The translations under genes were made by a program, and so were the position numbers. Positions 25,354 to 33,992 of a DNA stretch of 64,000 bases are shown piece by piece. Source of the DNA: Gammaproteobacteria bacterium (lineage in GTDB: Bacteria > Pseudomonadota > Gammaproteobacteria > Poriferisulfidales > Oxydemutatoraceae); assembly GCA_028817225.1 (NCBI GenBank), contig JAPPQC010000045.1, forward strand, positions 1-64,000. The letters run 5' to 3'. Below the pieces are notes generated by a model, which saw only the letters and a program-made list of their open reading frames with translations, was not told where the DNA came from and did no database searches. Numbering within the stretch: position 1 is the stretch's first letter; each line of letters starts with the position of its first letter.

Positions 25354-26650
25354 AGCCGCGTCCATCTGCTCGTCGCCGGTGCGCTCGCTGCGCGGCGAGT
25401 TGCGCGTGCCGGGCGACAAATCCATTTCGCACCGCGCGCTGATGCTGGCCGCCGTCGCGCGCGGCGACAGCGAGATCGTCAACTTTCTGGAAAGCGCCGA
25501 CTGCCTGGCGACATTGGCCGCGCTGCGCGCACTCGGCGCCGACATCAAACGCACCGGCGAGGGCCGCGTCGCCGTGCGCGGCGGCGGCCTGCGCGCGTGC
25601 GCGCAGCCGCTTGACCTCGGCAATTCGGGGACGGCGATGCGGCTGCTGGCCGGGCTGCTGGCGGGGCAGGGCGTGGCGGGCGAACTGCGCGGCGACGAGT
25701 CGCTGAGCCGCCGACCGATGCGGCGCATTGTTGAACCGCTGCGCGCGATGGGCGCCGACATCAGCGCCGCGCCCGGCGGCACGCCGCCGCTTCGCATCCA
25801 CGCCGCCGGGCCGCTGCGCGGCATTCGCCGCGAGTTGCCGGTGGCGAGCGCGCAGGTCAAGTCGTGCCTGCTGCTGGCCGCGCTCGGCGCCGACGGCGCG
25901 ACGACCGTCACCGAGCCGTCGCCGAGCCGCGACCACACCGAGCGCATGCTGCCGCTGTTCGGATGCCCGGTGTCGCGCGGCGGCGGCGCGGTCTCGGTGG
26001 AGGGCGGCGCTCGCCTGCGCGGCGCCCGCATTGAGGCGCCGGCGGACATCTCGTCGGCGGCGTTTTTCATCGTCGCCGCGAGCATCGCCGCCGACGCCGA
26101 CCTCACGCTGACCGGCGTCGGCGTCAACCCGACGCGCACCGGCGTCATTGACATTCTGCGGCGGATGGGCGCCGACATTGAAATCAGCGGCGAACACACA
26201 CTCGGCAACGAACCGGCGGCGGATGTGCGCGTGCGTTCGGCGCGTTTGCGCGGCGTTGAGATCGGGCCGCAATGGGTGGCGCGCGCGATTGACGAATGGC
26301 CGGTCTTGTTCATCGCCGCCGCCTGCGCCGACGGCGTGACCCGCGTTCGCGGCGCCGCCGAACTGCGCGCCAAGGAAAGCGACCGCATTGCGGCGATGGC
26401 GCGCGGCCTGCGCGCCTGCGGCATCGCCGTTGAGACTTTTGACGACGGGCTTGCGGTGGAGGGCGGGCGTCTGCGCGGCGCCGATGTGGAAGCCTTCGGC
26501 GACCACCGCATCGCGATGGCGTTCGCCGTCGCCGGCGCTGCCGCCGACGGCGATGTGCGAATCGCCGGTTGCGCCAACATCGCCACCTCGTTTCCCGGTT
26601 TCGCCGCCGCCGCGGCGCAGGCCGGGCTGAACCTGGACACGGCGCGGTGA
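25346..26650 (+). CDS. aroA: 3-phosphoshikimate 1-carboxyvinyltransferase (EPSP synthase)
   Basis: AroA transfers enolpyruvate to shikimate-3-phosphate. The 434-residue protein has GDKSISHRALMLAA near residue 24, LGNSGTAMRLLAGLLAG near residue 91, GDESLSRRPM, SAQVKSCLLLA near residue 170, and KESDRIAAMARGL near residue 344. ATG 25346 is chosen over an in-frame TTG at 25319 because it overlaps the tyrA stop and starts just before the conserved domain. Its TGA overlaps the GTG start of cmk, so tyrA-aroA-cmk are coupled. Confidence 0.95.
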   Translation: MAEAASICSSPVRSLRGELRVPGDKSISHRALMLAAVARGDSEIVNFLESADCLATLAALRALGADIKRTGEGRVAVRGGGLRACAQPLDLGNSGTAMRLLAGLLAGQGVAGELRGDESLSRRPMRRIVEPLRAMGADISAAPGGTPPLRIHAAGPLRGIRRELPVASAQVKSCLLLAALGADGATTVTEPSPSRDHTERMLPLFGCPVSRGGGAVSVEGGARLRGARIEAPADISSAAFFIVAASIAADADLTLTGVGVNPTRTGVIDILRRMGADIEISGEHTLGNEPAADVRVRSARLRGVEIGPQWVARAIDEWPVLFIAAACADGVTRVRGAAELRAKESDRIAAMARGLRACGIAVETFDDGLAVEGGRLRGADVEAFGDHRIAMAFAVAGAAADGDVRIAGCANIATSFPGFAAAAAQAGLNLDTAR

Positions 26651-27330
26651 CGGACAGTCCGGTCATCGCGCTCGACGGCGGCGGCGGCGTCGGCAAGAGC
26701 ACGCTCGGCTGCCGCCTGGCCGAACGCTTCGGGTTTCATCTTCTGGTCAGCGGCGCGTTCTACCGGCTGGTCGGCCTCGGCCTGCGCCAACGCGGCATCG
26801 CCTTCACCGACGCCGCCGCCATCGAGGCGTTCGTGGCCGGGCTGGAGGTGCGTTTCAGCGCCGCTGAAGATGGCGCCGGCGTGGAATGCAACGGGCGGCG
26901 CGTGGACGCCGACATCGCCGGCGAGGACGCCGCCGCCGCGGCCTCGCTGGCGGCCCGCTCGGCGCCGGTGCGGGCGGCGCTGCTGGCGTCGCAGCGCGCT
27001 TTCCGGCGCCCGCCGGGGCTGGTCGCCGATGGCCGCGACATGGGCACCGTGGTGTTCCCCGACGCCGCGCTCAAGGTGTTTCTGACGGCAAGCGTCGAAG
27101 AACGCGCCCGCAGGCGCCATAAGCAGTTGAGAGAACGCGGATTTAGTGTTACCCTTGAGGCCCTGACCCGGGAACTGGAGGAGCGCGACCGGCGCGACGC
27201 CAGCCGGGCCATCGCCCCGTTGCGGGCGGCGGATGATGCCGTTGTCCTCGACACAACCCGCCAGTCGGTCGCCGAGACGCTTCTGGCAATCGCCGCGCTG
27301 GCGGCGGAAAGAAACATGAAGGCACAATAA
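26647..27330 (+). CDS. cmk: Cytidylate kinase
   Basis: Cmk phosphorylates CMP and dCMP. The 227-residue length equals the E. coli enzyme. A P-loop reads ALDGGGGVGKST (family usually DGPSGSGKGT), followed by GAFYRLVG, GRDMGTVVFPDA near residue 137, and the LID region RRRHKQLRERG. GTG 26647 overlaps the aroA stop by 4 nt. The stop TAA abuts the rpsA ATG. The order aroA-cmk-rpsA-ihfB is conserved across gammaproteobacteria. Confidence 0.94.
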   Translation: MTDSPVIALDGGGGVGKSTLGCRLAERFGFHLLVSGAFYRLVGLGLRQRGIAFTDAAAIEAFVAGLEVRFSAAEDGAGVECNGRRVDADIAGEDAAAAASLAARSAPVRAALLASQRAFRRPPGLVADGRDMGTVVFPDAALKVFLTASVEERARRRHKQLRERGFSVTLEALTRELEERDRRDASRAIAPLRAADDAVVLDTTRQSVAETLLAIAALAAERNMKAQ

Positions 27331-29022
27331 ATGGACGAAAATTTTCAGGATCTCCTGAATCAGAACAAAAAATCGGAGCGCCTGAAGCCCGGCACGCTGC
27401 TGGAGGGCGAGGTCGTCGAGATACGCGACGGCGCGGTCGTCGTCAACGCCGGGCTGAAGTCCGAGGGCGTGATTCCGATCGAGCAATTCACCGACAAGAA
27501 CGGCGACCTTGAGGTCAGCGAGGGCGACATCGTCGAGGTGGCGCTGGACAGCCTTGAGGACGGCCTCGGCGAGACGCTGCTGTCGCGCGAACGCGCGCGC
27601 AACATCCGCACCTGGACGCGCCTTGAAGAGGCCTGCGAGAGCGGCGAAATCGTCAAGGGCTTTCTGCTGAACAAGGTCAAGGGCGGTTTCATCGTTGACC
27701 TCGACGGCATCAGCGCGTTTCTGCCCGGCTCGCTGGTGGACATGCGCCCGATGCGCGACCTCACCTACCTGGAAGGCAAGGAACTGGAATTCAAGATCAT
27801 CAAACTGGACCGCAACCGCAGCAATGTCGTCGTCTCGCGGCGCGCCGTCCTGGAATCCGAACACGGCGCCGGCGCCGACGAGATGAAGAACCTGACCGAG
27901 GGCATGGTCGTCAAGGGCATCGTCAAGAACCTGACCGACTACGGCGCCTTCCTCGGTTTCGGCAGTTTCGACGGCCTGCTGCACATCACCGACATGGCGT
28001 GGAAGCGCGTTCACCACCCGTCCGAGGTGCTGGCGGTCGGCGACGAGATTGAGGTCAAGATACTTCGCTACGACAAGGAGAAAAACCGCATTTCGCTGGG
28101 CCTGAAACAGATGACGGAAGACCCGTGGACGCAGTTGATGCGGCGCTGCCCGCCGAAGTCGCGCGTCTTCGGCAAGGTGACGAGCATCACCGACTACGGC
28201 TGTTTCATCGAGATTGAGGAGGGCGTCGAGGGGCTGGCGCACATCTCCGAACTGGACTGGACCAACAAGAACATCAGCCCGTCGAAGGTCGTCAGCGTCG
28301 GCCAGCAGGTCGAGGCGATGGTGATTGATGTGGACGAGGAAAAGCGGCGCGTGTCGCTGAGCCTGAAGAAGTGCAAGGACAACCCGTGGAACGAATTCTC
28401 GTCCAACCAGCGCAAGGGCGACCGGCTGAAGGGCGTGGTGCGCTCAATCAACGATTTCGGGATTTTCGTCGGCTTCACCGATTACGGCATTGACGGGCTG
28501 GTGCACATCACCGACATCTCGGTCACCGAGCCGCCCGACGAGGCGATACGCCGCTACAAGAAGGGCCAGGAGGTGGAAGTCGTGGTGCTTTCGGTGGACC
28601 CGGGGCGCGAGCGCATTTCGCTCGGCATGAAGCAGTTGAACGACAGTTTCCTGCAGGACTACCTGGGCAAGCATCCGAAGAATTCCGCCGTCACCGGCTC
28701 GGTGGTGACGGTCACCGACAAGTCGGTCATCGTCAACCTCGCCGACAATGTGCACGGCGTCATTCCGGTTTCCGAACTGTCGCCCGACGGCGCGCCGAAG
28801 GCCGGCGATCCGGTCGAGGCCAAGTTGACCGGCCACGACAGGAAGAACTGCGTGCTGTCGCTGTCGGTCAGGGCGAAGGAGAAAGAGGAACAGGCCGTCA
28901 AGGTCAGGCAATACACCGCGGCGGAGAAACCGGCGGGCACCTCGCTCGGCGACCTTTTCCGCGAGAAACTGAGGCGAATCAAGGTCGGCGGCAGGAAGGG
29001 CGCCGACGACAAATCCGGCTGA
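27331..29022 (+). CDS. rpsA: 30S ribosomal protein S1
   Basis: S1 binds mRNA on the small ribosomal subunit and is needed for initiation on structured leaders. The 563 residues are close to the usual 557 and contain six S1/OB repeats starting near residues 20, 105, 190, 277, 364 and 450; VKNLTDYGAFLGFGSFDGLLHITDM-type segments mark repeats 3 to 5. The start follows the cmk stop without a gap. A 22-bp space separates it from ihfB, and the preceding genes give it an operon context. Confidence 0.97.
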   Translation: MDENFQDLLNQNKKSERLKPGTLLEGEVVEIRDGAVVVNAGLKSEGVIPIEQFTDKNGDLEVSEGDIVEVALDSLEDGLGETLLSRERARNIRTWTRLEEACESGEIVKGFLLNKVKGGFIVDLDGISAFLPGSLVDMRPMRDLTYLEGKELEFKIIKLDRNRSNVVVSRRAVLESEHGAGADEMKNLTEGMVVKGIVKNLTDYGAFLGFGSFDGLLHITDMAWKRVHHPSEVLAVGDEIEVKILRYDKEKNRISLGLKQMTEDPWTQLMRRCPPKSRVFGKVTSITDYGCFIEIEEGVEGLAHISELDWTNKNISPSKVVSVGQQVEAMVIDVDEEKRRVSLSLKKCKDNPWNEFSSNQRKGDRLKGVVRSINDFGIFVGFTDYGIDGLVHITDISVTEPPDEAIRRYKKGQEVEVVVLSVDPGRERISLGMKQLNDSFLQDYLGKHPKNSAVTGSVVTVTDKSVIVNLADNVHGVIPVSELSPDGAPKAGDPVEAKLTGHDRKNCVLSLSVRAKEKEEQAVKVRQYTAAEKPAGTSLGDLFREKLRRIKVGGRKGADDKSG

Positions 29023-29044
29023 ATCCGGCTGTGCGGAGGGCGTC

Positions 29045-29881
29045 ATGGCGGACGACAAGGAATTTGAGTGCATTACCTGCTCGCAACTGGTCTCGCGGAT
29101 GGCGTCGAAGCAGATGCAAATGAGCCGCGCCGATGTCAAGATGGCGGTGCGCGTCACGCTGGATTACATGAGCGATGTGCTGAGCCGCGGGCAGCGCATC
29201 GAGGTGCGGGGGTTCGGCAGTTTCTCGGTGCGTTTCAGAAAGCCGCGGATGACGCGCAACCCGAAGACGCGCAGGACCGTTTTCATCACCGGCAGGAGTC
29301 TGCCCTGTTTCAAGTCGAGCACGCTGCTGCTTGACCGCGTCAACAAGAGACCGAGGGGCTACACGCTGCTCGACCCCGGTTATCCGGAGGAACACCGCGC
29401 CCCCGCCGGCGCCGAGATTGTGCCGGCGATTGAAGACATGCCGCATGAGGCCCCTGCACAGACGGAGGCCGCTGAAAACAGGCCGGGCGGAACGGACGCG
29501 CAAACGGGCTTCGGCGCGCAAGCGGACGCCGGCGCACAACACAACGCCGGTGCACGCGCGGACGCCGGTGCACAAGCCGACACTGGCGCGCAAGCAGGTA
29601 TCGGTACACAAGCGAACACCGGCGCGCAAGGGAACGCTGGCGCACACGCGGACACCGACGCGCAAGCAGGCGCCGGAGCACAAGCAGGCGCCGAATCACA
29701 AGCGAACACCGGCACGCAAGGGAACACCGGCGCGCAAGCGGACACCGGCGCGCAAGCGGACGCCGGCACAGCGCCCGGCGCGCCCGCCGCGCTGAACGCC
29801 GGGGCGGACGCCGCGCGCGGCGGCAGGGACGAGGGCCGCGACGACGCCGCGCCGCCGGAGCGCGATTCGGGCGCGGTCTGA
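29045..29881 (+). CDS. ihfB: IHF-beta-like DNA-binding protein with long repeat tail
   Basis: Residues 1-105 form a normal HU/IHF domain: LVSRMASKQMQMSRADVK, IEVRGFGSFSVRFRKPR near residue 56, and RNPKTRRTVFITGRSLPCFK, where the beta arm bends DNA. Position after rpsA supports IHF-beta. The remaining 170 residues are unlike any IHF: after a short acidic linker, about 14 copies of a six-residue unit close to T/A-G-A-Q-A-D/N run from roughly residue 156 to 245, then an Ala/Gly/Asp end. The tail is predicted disordered and lacks charge to bind DNA. Its role is unknown. The start ATG has a GGAGGG site. Confidence 0.88.
   Translation: MADDKEFECITCSQLVSRMASKQMQMSRADVKMAVRVTLDYMSDVLSRGQRIEVRGFGSFSVRFRKPRMTRNPKTRRTVFITGRSLPCFKSSTLLLDRVNKRPRGYTLLDPGYPEEHRAPAGAEIVPAIEDMPHEAPAQTEAAENRPGGTDAQTGFGAQADAGAQHNAGARADAGAQADTGAQAGIGTQANTGAQGNAGAHADTDAQAGAGAQAGAESQANTGTQGNTGAQADTGAQADAGTAPGAPAALNAGADAARGGRDEGRDDAAPPERDSGAV
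29511..29780 (+). repeat. 18-bp minisatellite in the ihfB tail
   Basis: About 14 imperfect copies of an 18-bp unit related to GCGCAAGCGGACACCGGC keep the reading frame and encode the hexapeptide tail. Third-position and first-position differences show the array is old enough to have drifted, with several identical neighbours that suggest continuing copy-number change. Confidence 0.85.
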
Positions 29882-29893
29882 GCGCATACGGCG

Positions 29894-31093
29894 ATGGACG
29901 CGGCGGTTTTCGAGTGGCTGTGGTTTCTGCTGCCGGTCGCGGCTTTCAGCGGCTGGTATGTCGGCACGCGCTCGTCGGCGCCGCGCCCCGACCACCCGGT
30001 GGCGCCGGAGTACATCCAGGGGTTGAATTACCTGCTCGACCAGCAGACCGGCAAGGCCATCGAGATATTCATCAAGTTCTTCGAGGTCAACCCGACGACG
30101 GTCGAGACCCACATCATCCTCGGCAACCTGTTTCGCCAGAAGGGCGAACTTGAGAAGGCGATACGCATCCACCACAACATCGTGTCGCGCGCGCGCATCG
30201 GCGAGGACCACAAGGCGGTCGCGCTGCTGGAACTGGGGCGCGACTACTTCAACGCCGGGCTGCTCGATAGCGCCGAGAAGATTTTCAGGGAACTGGTCTC
30301 GGTCGAGACGCGCCCGACCGTCGTCAAGGGCTACCGCCACCTGCTGACGCTGTACGAGATTGAAAAGTCGTGGGACGACGCGATTCACTGCGCCGAATGG
30401 CTGAAGCGCACCGGCGCCGCCGACTGCGACACCCGCATCGCGCACTACCATTGCGAACTCGCCGAGAAGGCGCTGGACCGGCGCGACTACAAACTGACGA
30501 CGCACCACCTCTCGCGCTCGGCGAAACACGACAAGACGCTGGTGCGGGCGCCGATTATCCGCGGCGACGCCGAGACCTCGCGCGACAACCACCGCGCCGC
30601 GCTGCGCCATTATTCCAATGTGCTGGTCGCGCACCCCGAATACGCGAGCGCGCTGCTGCCGAAAATCCGCGAGTGTTTTGTGCCGTACGACCCGTCCGAG
30701 TTCGCCGACTACATCCGCGCGCTGGACTTGCAGGTGATGACCGTCTCCTATGTCGCCACCTGCACGCACGCGCTGCTGCAGGCGCAGCGCACCGACGAGG
30801 CCGGGCATTTTCTGCTGGGCCTGGTCGAGGCCGAGCGCGCGCCGTTGCCGGTGCTGAAAATTTTTCTCGAGGAGAAGATCAGAAACAGCGGCCTCGCCGA
30901 GGACGACCTCGTCAAACAGGTGATACGCGGCCTCAGCCACAACGAAGAGGCCGGCCATCTCTATGAGTGCGAGGGCTGCGGCTTCGAGACCTACCACATC
31001 TACTGGCAATGCCCCAGTTGCCACGCCTGGGGAACCGCCAAGCCGCTCGACATCATCGAAAGCCTGTCGCCGTCAAAGGTCGCCTCCGACTGA
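29894..31093 (+). CDS. lapB: Lipopolysaccharide assembly protein B
   Basis: LapB is an inner-membrane TPR scaffold that, with FtsH, controls LpxC turnover and LPS level. The 399-residue protein starts with one membrane helix (WLWFLLPVAAFSGWYVG), then TPR helices (GLNYLLDQQTGKAIEIF, ILGNLFRQKGELEKAIR, LGRDYFNAGLLDSAEKIF), and ends in a rubredoxin-like metal site, CEGCGF and CPSCHAW. It lies 12 bp after ihfB. In most gammaproteobacteria lapA sits between ihfB and lapB; it is absent here. Confidence 0.95.
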   Translation: MDAAVFEWLWFLLPVAAFSGWYVGTRSSAPRPDHPVAPEYIQGLNYLLDQQTGKAIEIFIKFFEVNPTTVETHIILGNLFRQKGELEKAIRIHHNIVSRARIGEDHKAVALLELGRDYFNAGLLDSAEKIFRELVSVETRPTVVKGYRHLLTLYEIEKSWDDAIHCAEWLKRTGAADCDTRIAHYHCELAEKALDRRDYKLTTHHLSRSAKHDKTLVRAPIIRGDAETSRDNHRAALRHYSNVLVAHPEYASALLPKIRECFVPYDPSEFADYIRALDLQVMTVSYVATCTHALLQAQRTDEAGHFLLGLVEAERAPLPVLKIFLEEKIRNSGLAEDDLVKQVIRGLSHNEEAGHLYECEGCGFETYHIYWQCPSCHAWGTAKPLDIIESLSPSKVASD

Positions 31094-31193
31094 CTGCGGG
31101 CGCGTCGCGTCCGCCGGTACGCCGTTCGTCGGCCAAAAACTACCGTTTATCCGCCTGCGCTGCCGCCGCCCGCCGCGGCGCGCTATTTTGGCG

Positions 31194-31220
31194 CCTCCTT
31201 GAACGTTGAACCAAAGGAGG
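31194..31220 (+). promoter_or_regulatory. Hairpin masking the ribosome-binding site of the ComEA-like gene
   Basis: CCTCCTT at 31194-31200 is fully complementary to AAGGAGG at 31214-31220, the Shine-Dalgarno sequence placed 6 nt before ATG 31227. A 13-nt loop joins the arms. A weak -10 (TATTTT, 31184-31189) would start transcription within the first arm, so the hairpin forms only on longer transcripts. Confidence 0.6.
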
Positions 31221-31226
31221 TAAAAC

Positions 31227-31727
31227 ATGCGTTTAATGAAAGCAAGTCTGGCGGCTGCCGCCGCGTTGTTGTGCACCTGCGCTTTTGCGGAGGTCAATAT
31301 CAACACGGCGGACCACCGGCAATTGACCGAGCAGTTGAGAAACATCGGCCCCGGCAAGGCGGCGGCGATCATCGAGTATCGCGAGCGCAACGGCCATTTC
31401 ACCGATGTCGGACAACTGGTTGAGGTCAACGGCATCGGCGACGCCACGCTCGAGATGAACCGCCACCTGCTGACAGTCGGCGGCGACGGCGGCGACGGCG
31501 GTGATGGCAGTGTTGGCGGCGTCAGCATCGGCGGCAGTGTTGGCGGCGGCAGCGTCGGCGGCAACGCCGATGGCGGCAGTGCCGGCAGTGGTGCCGATGG
31601 CGGCGGCGTCAGCGGCAACGCCGATGGCGGCGATGGCGGCGACGACGACGGCGGACAGGCGATGCCGTCCGCTTCGCCGCAGGCGGCATCGGCGGCGCGG
31701 CAGCGCCTTCCCGACACCGGTCACTGA
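31227..31727 (+). CDS. Secreted ComEA-like helix-hairpin-helix protein with Gly-rich tail
   Basis: The 166-residue protein has a Sec signal peptide (MRLMKASLAAAAALLCTCAF, cleavage near residue 21), then a helix-hairpin-helix domain: VNINTADHRQLTEQLRNIGPGKAAAIIEYR and VNGIGDATLEMN. Such periplasmic HhH proteins bind double-stranded DNA and act in competence uptake or DNA repair-like roles. Residues from about 85 to 145 are a Gly/Ser/Asp/Val low-complexity tail. Strong AAGGAGG at 31214, though it is masked by a hairpin. A strong terminator follows. Confidence 0.85.
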   Translation: MRLMKASLAAAAALLCTCAFAEVNINTADHRQLTEQLRNIGPGKAAAIIEYRERNGHFTDVGQLVEVNGIGDATLEMNRHLLTVGGDGGDGGDGSVGGVSIGGSVGGGSVGGNADGGSAGSGADGGGVSGNADGGDGGDDDGGQAMPSASPQAASAARQRLPDTGH

Positions 31728-31741
31728 CCGGCGCCAAACGG

Positions 31742-31770
31742 GGGCGGGGCGTTCGCGTCCCGCCCTTTTT
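31742..31770 (+). terminator. Rho-independent terminator after the ComEA-like gene
   Basis: GGGCGGGGCG (31742-31751) pairs with CGTCCCGCCC (31756-31765), one G-U pair, around a TTCG tetraloop and is followed by five T residues. It separates the gene from the converging cfa. Confidence 0.9.
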
Positions 31771-31852
31771 ATGTACGCGCCTTTGCGCCTTTGCGCGTTC
31801 GTCGGCGCGCTGTCGGCGCAGTGCCGGCGCGCCCGTCAGCGCTGCGCCTTTG

Positions 31853-32968
31853 TCAGCGCGGTGCGTGGTAGCAGCCGGCGACGCCGTTCGGCGACAGCAC
31901 CATCTGCCACAACTGATTGCTGCGCGAGCGGAACGAACCGGCGCAGCTCAGCAGGTAGTATGCCCACATCCGGCAAAAGCGCTCGTCGGCGGCCTGTTCA
32001 ATGCGCCGCCGGTTCTCGTTGAAATTGCGGTGCCAGGCCATCAGCGTCTTGTCGTAGTCGGCGCCGAAGTTCTGCACATCCTCGATGATGAAGCGGCCCT
32101 CGCACGCGCGGCTGATTTGCGCGAGCGACGGCAGCATTGAATTCGCGAAGATGTAGCGCTCGATCCACGGGTCGGTTTTGGTCAGCGAGTACGACGAGCC
32201 GATGGTGTGCAGCAGGAACAGGCCGTCCTTTTTCAGCACGCGGCGCACGGCGTCGAGGTAGGTGCGGTAGTTCTTGTGGCCGACATGCTCGAACATGCCG
32301 ATGGAATAGACGCGGTCGTATTCGCCGCCGAGGCCGCGGTAATCCTGCAGGCGGATTTCCACCGGCAGGCCGCGGCAGACGGCGCGCGCGTATTCGGACT
32401 GGCGCTGCGACACCGTGATGCCGGCGACCGACACGCCGTAGTGCTCGGCGGCGAAACGCGCCGCGCCGCCCCAGCCGCAGCCGATGTCTAGCACCTTCAT
32501 GCCCGGCTTCAGCCCGAGTTTGTCGAAGGTCAGCCGCAGTTTGGCCTGCTGCGCGTCGTCCAGGCCGGACGCCTCCTTCCAGTAGCCGCAACTGTAGTTC
32601 ATGCGCGCGTCGAGCATGTTCTCGAACAACTGCGTGCTGAGGTCGTAATGCCGCTCGCCGACATGGAAGGCGCGCCCGGCCTTTTGCAGGTTCAGCAGCA
32701 GCGACTGCACCAGGTCGAGGACATCCACCGCCGACACGGTTCTGCGGTCAAGCCCCGCCGTCAGCAGCCGCGTGAACAACTGGTCGATGCGCTCGCAGTC
32801 CCACCAGCCGTCCATGTAGGCCTCGCCGAGGCCGAGCGAGCCTCTCAGCAGCACGCGCCGATAGACGGCGGGGTTGTGGACGCGGATGTCCCACGGATTC
32901 GCGCCGTTGATCCCGATGCCGGCCTGGGCCAGCAGCGCGCCGTATTTTTGCTGGAGTCGTTTGTTCAT
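31853..32968 (-). CDS. cfa: Cyclopropane-fatty-acyl-phospholipid synthase
   Basis: Cfa uses S-adenosylmethionine to methylenate unsaturated acyl chains of membrane phospholipids. The 371-residue protein has an N-terminal domain (WDIRVHNPAVYRRVLLRGSLGLGEAYMDGWW), then the methyltransferase core with HYDLSTQLFENML near residue 109, MNYSCGYW, VLDIGCGWGGAARFAA near residue 161, FEHVGHKNY and a C-terminal AWHRNFNENR segment. These match active CfaA. It is a single gene between the ComEA terminator and the divergent galU. A 13-bp unit (GTTGATGTGCCGC) is tandemly repeated just upstream. Confidence 0.95.
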   Translation of the reverse strand: MNKRLQQKYGALLAQAGIGINGANPWDIRVHNPAVYRRVLLRGSLGLGEAYMDGWWDCERIDQLFTRLLTAGLDRRTVSAVDVLDLVQSLLLNLQKAGRAFHVGERHYDLSTQLFENMLDARMNYSCGYWKEASGLDDAQQAKLRLTFDKLGLKPGMKVLDIGCGWGGAARFAAEHYGVSVAGITVSQRQSEYARAVCRGLPVEIRLQDYRGLGGEYDRVYSIGMFEHVGHKNYRTYLDAVRRVLKKDGLFLLHTIGSSYSLTKTDPWIERYIFANSMLPSLAQISRACEGRFIIEDVQNFGADYDKTLMAWHRNFNENRRRIEQAADERFCRMWAYYLLSCAGSFRSRSNQLWQMVLSPNGVAGCYHAPR

Positions 32969-33097
32969 GCCCCGTGTTGATGTGCCGCGTTGATGTGCCG
33001 CGGGCGGTTCAATGCTACCATAGGCGCCCGCGTTGGCCGCCGCGCGCCGCCGCCGCGCGGTTTATCACGCCATATCCCCTTTGCAGATGAGTTATCC

Positions 33098-33985
33098 ATG
33101 AGTCCGGACAAAAACAAATTGCGAAAAGCCGTGTTTCCGGTGGCCGGCTTCGGCACCCGCTTTCTGCCGGTGACGAAGGCCAGCCCGAAGGAAATGCTGC
33201 CGATTGTGGACAAGCCGCTGATTCAGTACGCGGTGGAAGAGGCGGTGGAAGCCGGCATTGAGGTGCTGATCTTCGTCAACAACAAGAGCAAGCGCGCGAT
33301 CGAGGATTACTTTGACGACGCGCGCGAGTTGTCCGACCACCTCGCCCGCAGGAACCGGCCCGCGCTGCTGAAGAAAATCACCGACATCGTGCCCGCCGGC
33401 GTGTCGTGCGTCAACCTGCGCCAGACCGACGCCAACGGCCTCGGCGACGCCGTGCTGTGCGCCGAGGCGGTGGTGCACGACGAGCCGTTCGCGGTGCTGC
33501 TGGCCGACGACCTGGTGCAAACCGACGGCGCCGGCTGTCTGAAACAGATGGCCGAGGCGTGGCGCAGCGGCGGCGGCACGATGCTGGCGCTGGAGGAGGT
33601 CGCGGCGGAGGCGGTCAGCCGCTACGGCGTCATCGGCGGCGCGCGCGGCGGCGACGGCCTGTGGCAGGTCGGGCAACTGATTGAGAAGCCGCCGCCCGGC
33701 GAGGCGCCGAGCCGGATGGCGGTCATCGGGCGTTACATCCTGCAACCCGGCATTTTCGACCACCTGAGAAACACGCGCCCCGGCGTCGGAGGCGAACTGC
33801 AACTGACCGACGCGATTGCGCGGCAAATCGGCTCGCAGCCGGTGCGCGGCCTTAACTACGAAGGGCGGCGCTACGACTGCGGCAGCAAACTGGGCTATCT
33901 GCGCGCCAATGTCGAGTACGCGCTGAAACACCCCGACATCGCCGCCGAATTCCGCGATTATCTGAAAAACCTCAAACTGCCGTAG
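33098..33985 (+). CDS. galU: UTP-glucose-1-phosphate uridylyltransferase
   Basis: GalU makes UDP-glucose for envelope polysaccharides. The 295-residue nucleotidyltransferase opens with KAVFPVAGFGTRFLPVTK and PKEMLPIVDKPLIQYAVEEA, then LLADDLVQTDG near residue 132, LIEKPPPGEAPS and YDCGSKLGYLRANVEYALKH. ATG 33098 precedes the domain by eight residues; an upstream in-frame start would add an unconserved basic leader. It converges on dxs, with 7 bp between stops. Confidence 0.94.
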   Translation: MSPDKNKLRKAVFPVAGFGTRFLPVTKASPKEMLPIVDKPLIQYAVEEAVEAGIEVLIFVNNKSKRAIEDYFDDARELSDHLARRNRPALLKKITDIVPAGVSCVNLRQTDANGLGDAVLCAEAVVHDEPFAVLLADDLVQTDGAGCLKQMAEAWRSGGGTMLALEEVAAEAVSRYGVIGGARGGDGLWQVGQLIEKPPPGEAPSRMAVIGRYILQPGIFDHLRNTRPGVGGELQLTDAIARQIGSQPVRGLNYEGRRYDCGSKLGYLRANVEYALKHPDIAAEFRDYLKNLKLP

Positions 33986-33992
33986 CGGGCAA

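Noticed and set aside
24481-28242. Open frame of 1253 codons on the minus strand
   Set aside because: It lies antisense to tyrA, aroA, cmk and rpsA, which are certain. GC-rich codon bias keeps the opposite strand open, and the product has no recognisable domain.
29511-29780. Regular repeat array resembling a CRISPR
   Set aside because: Units of 18 bp without unique spacers, in frame with ihfB, no cas genes.
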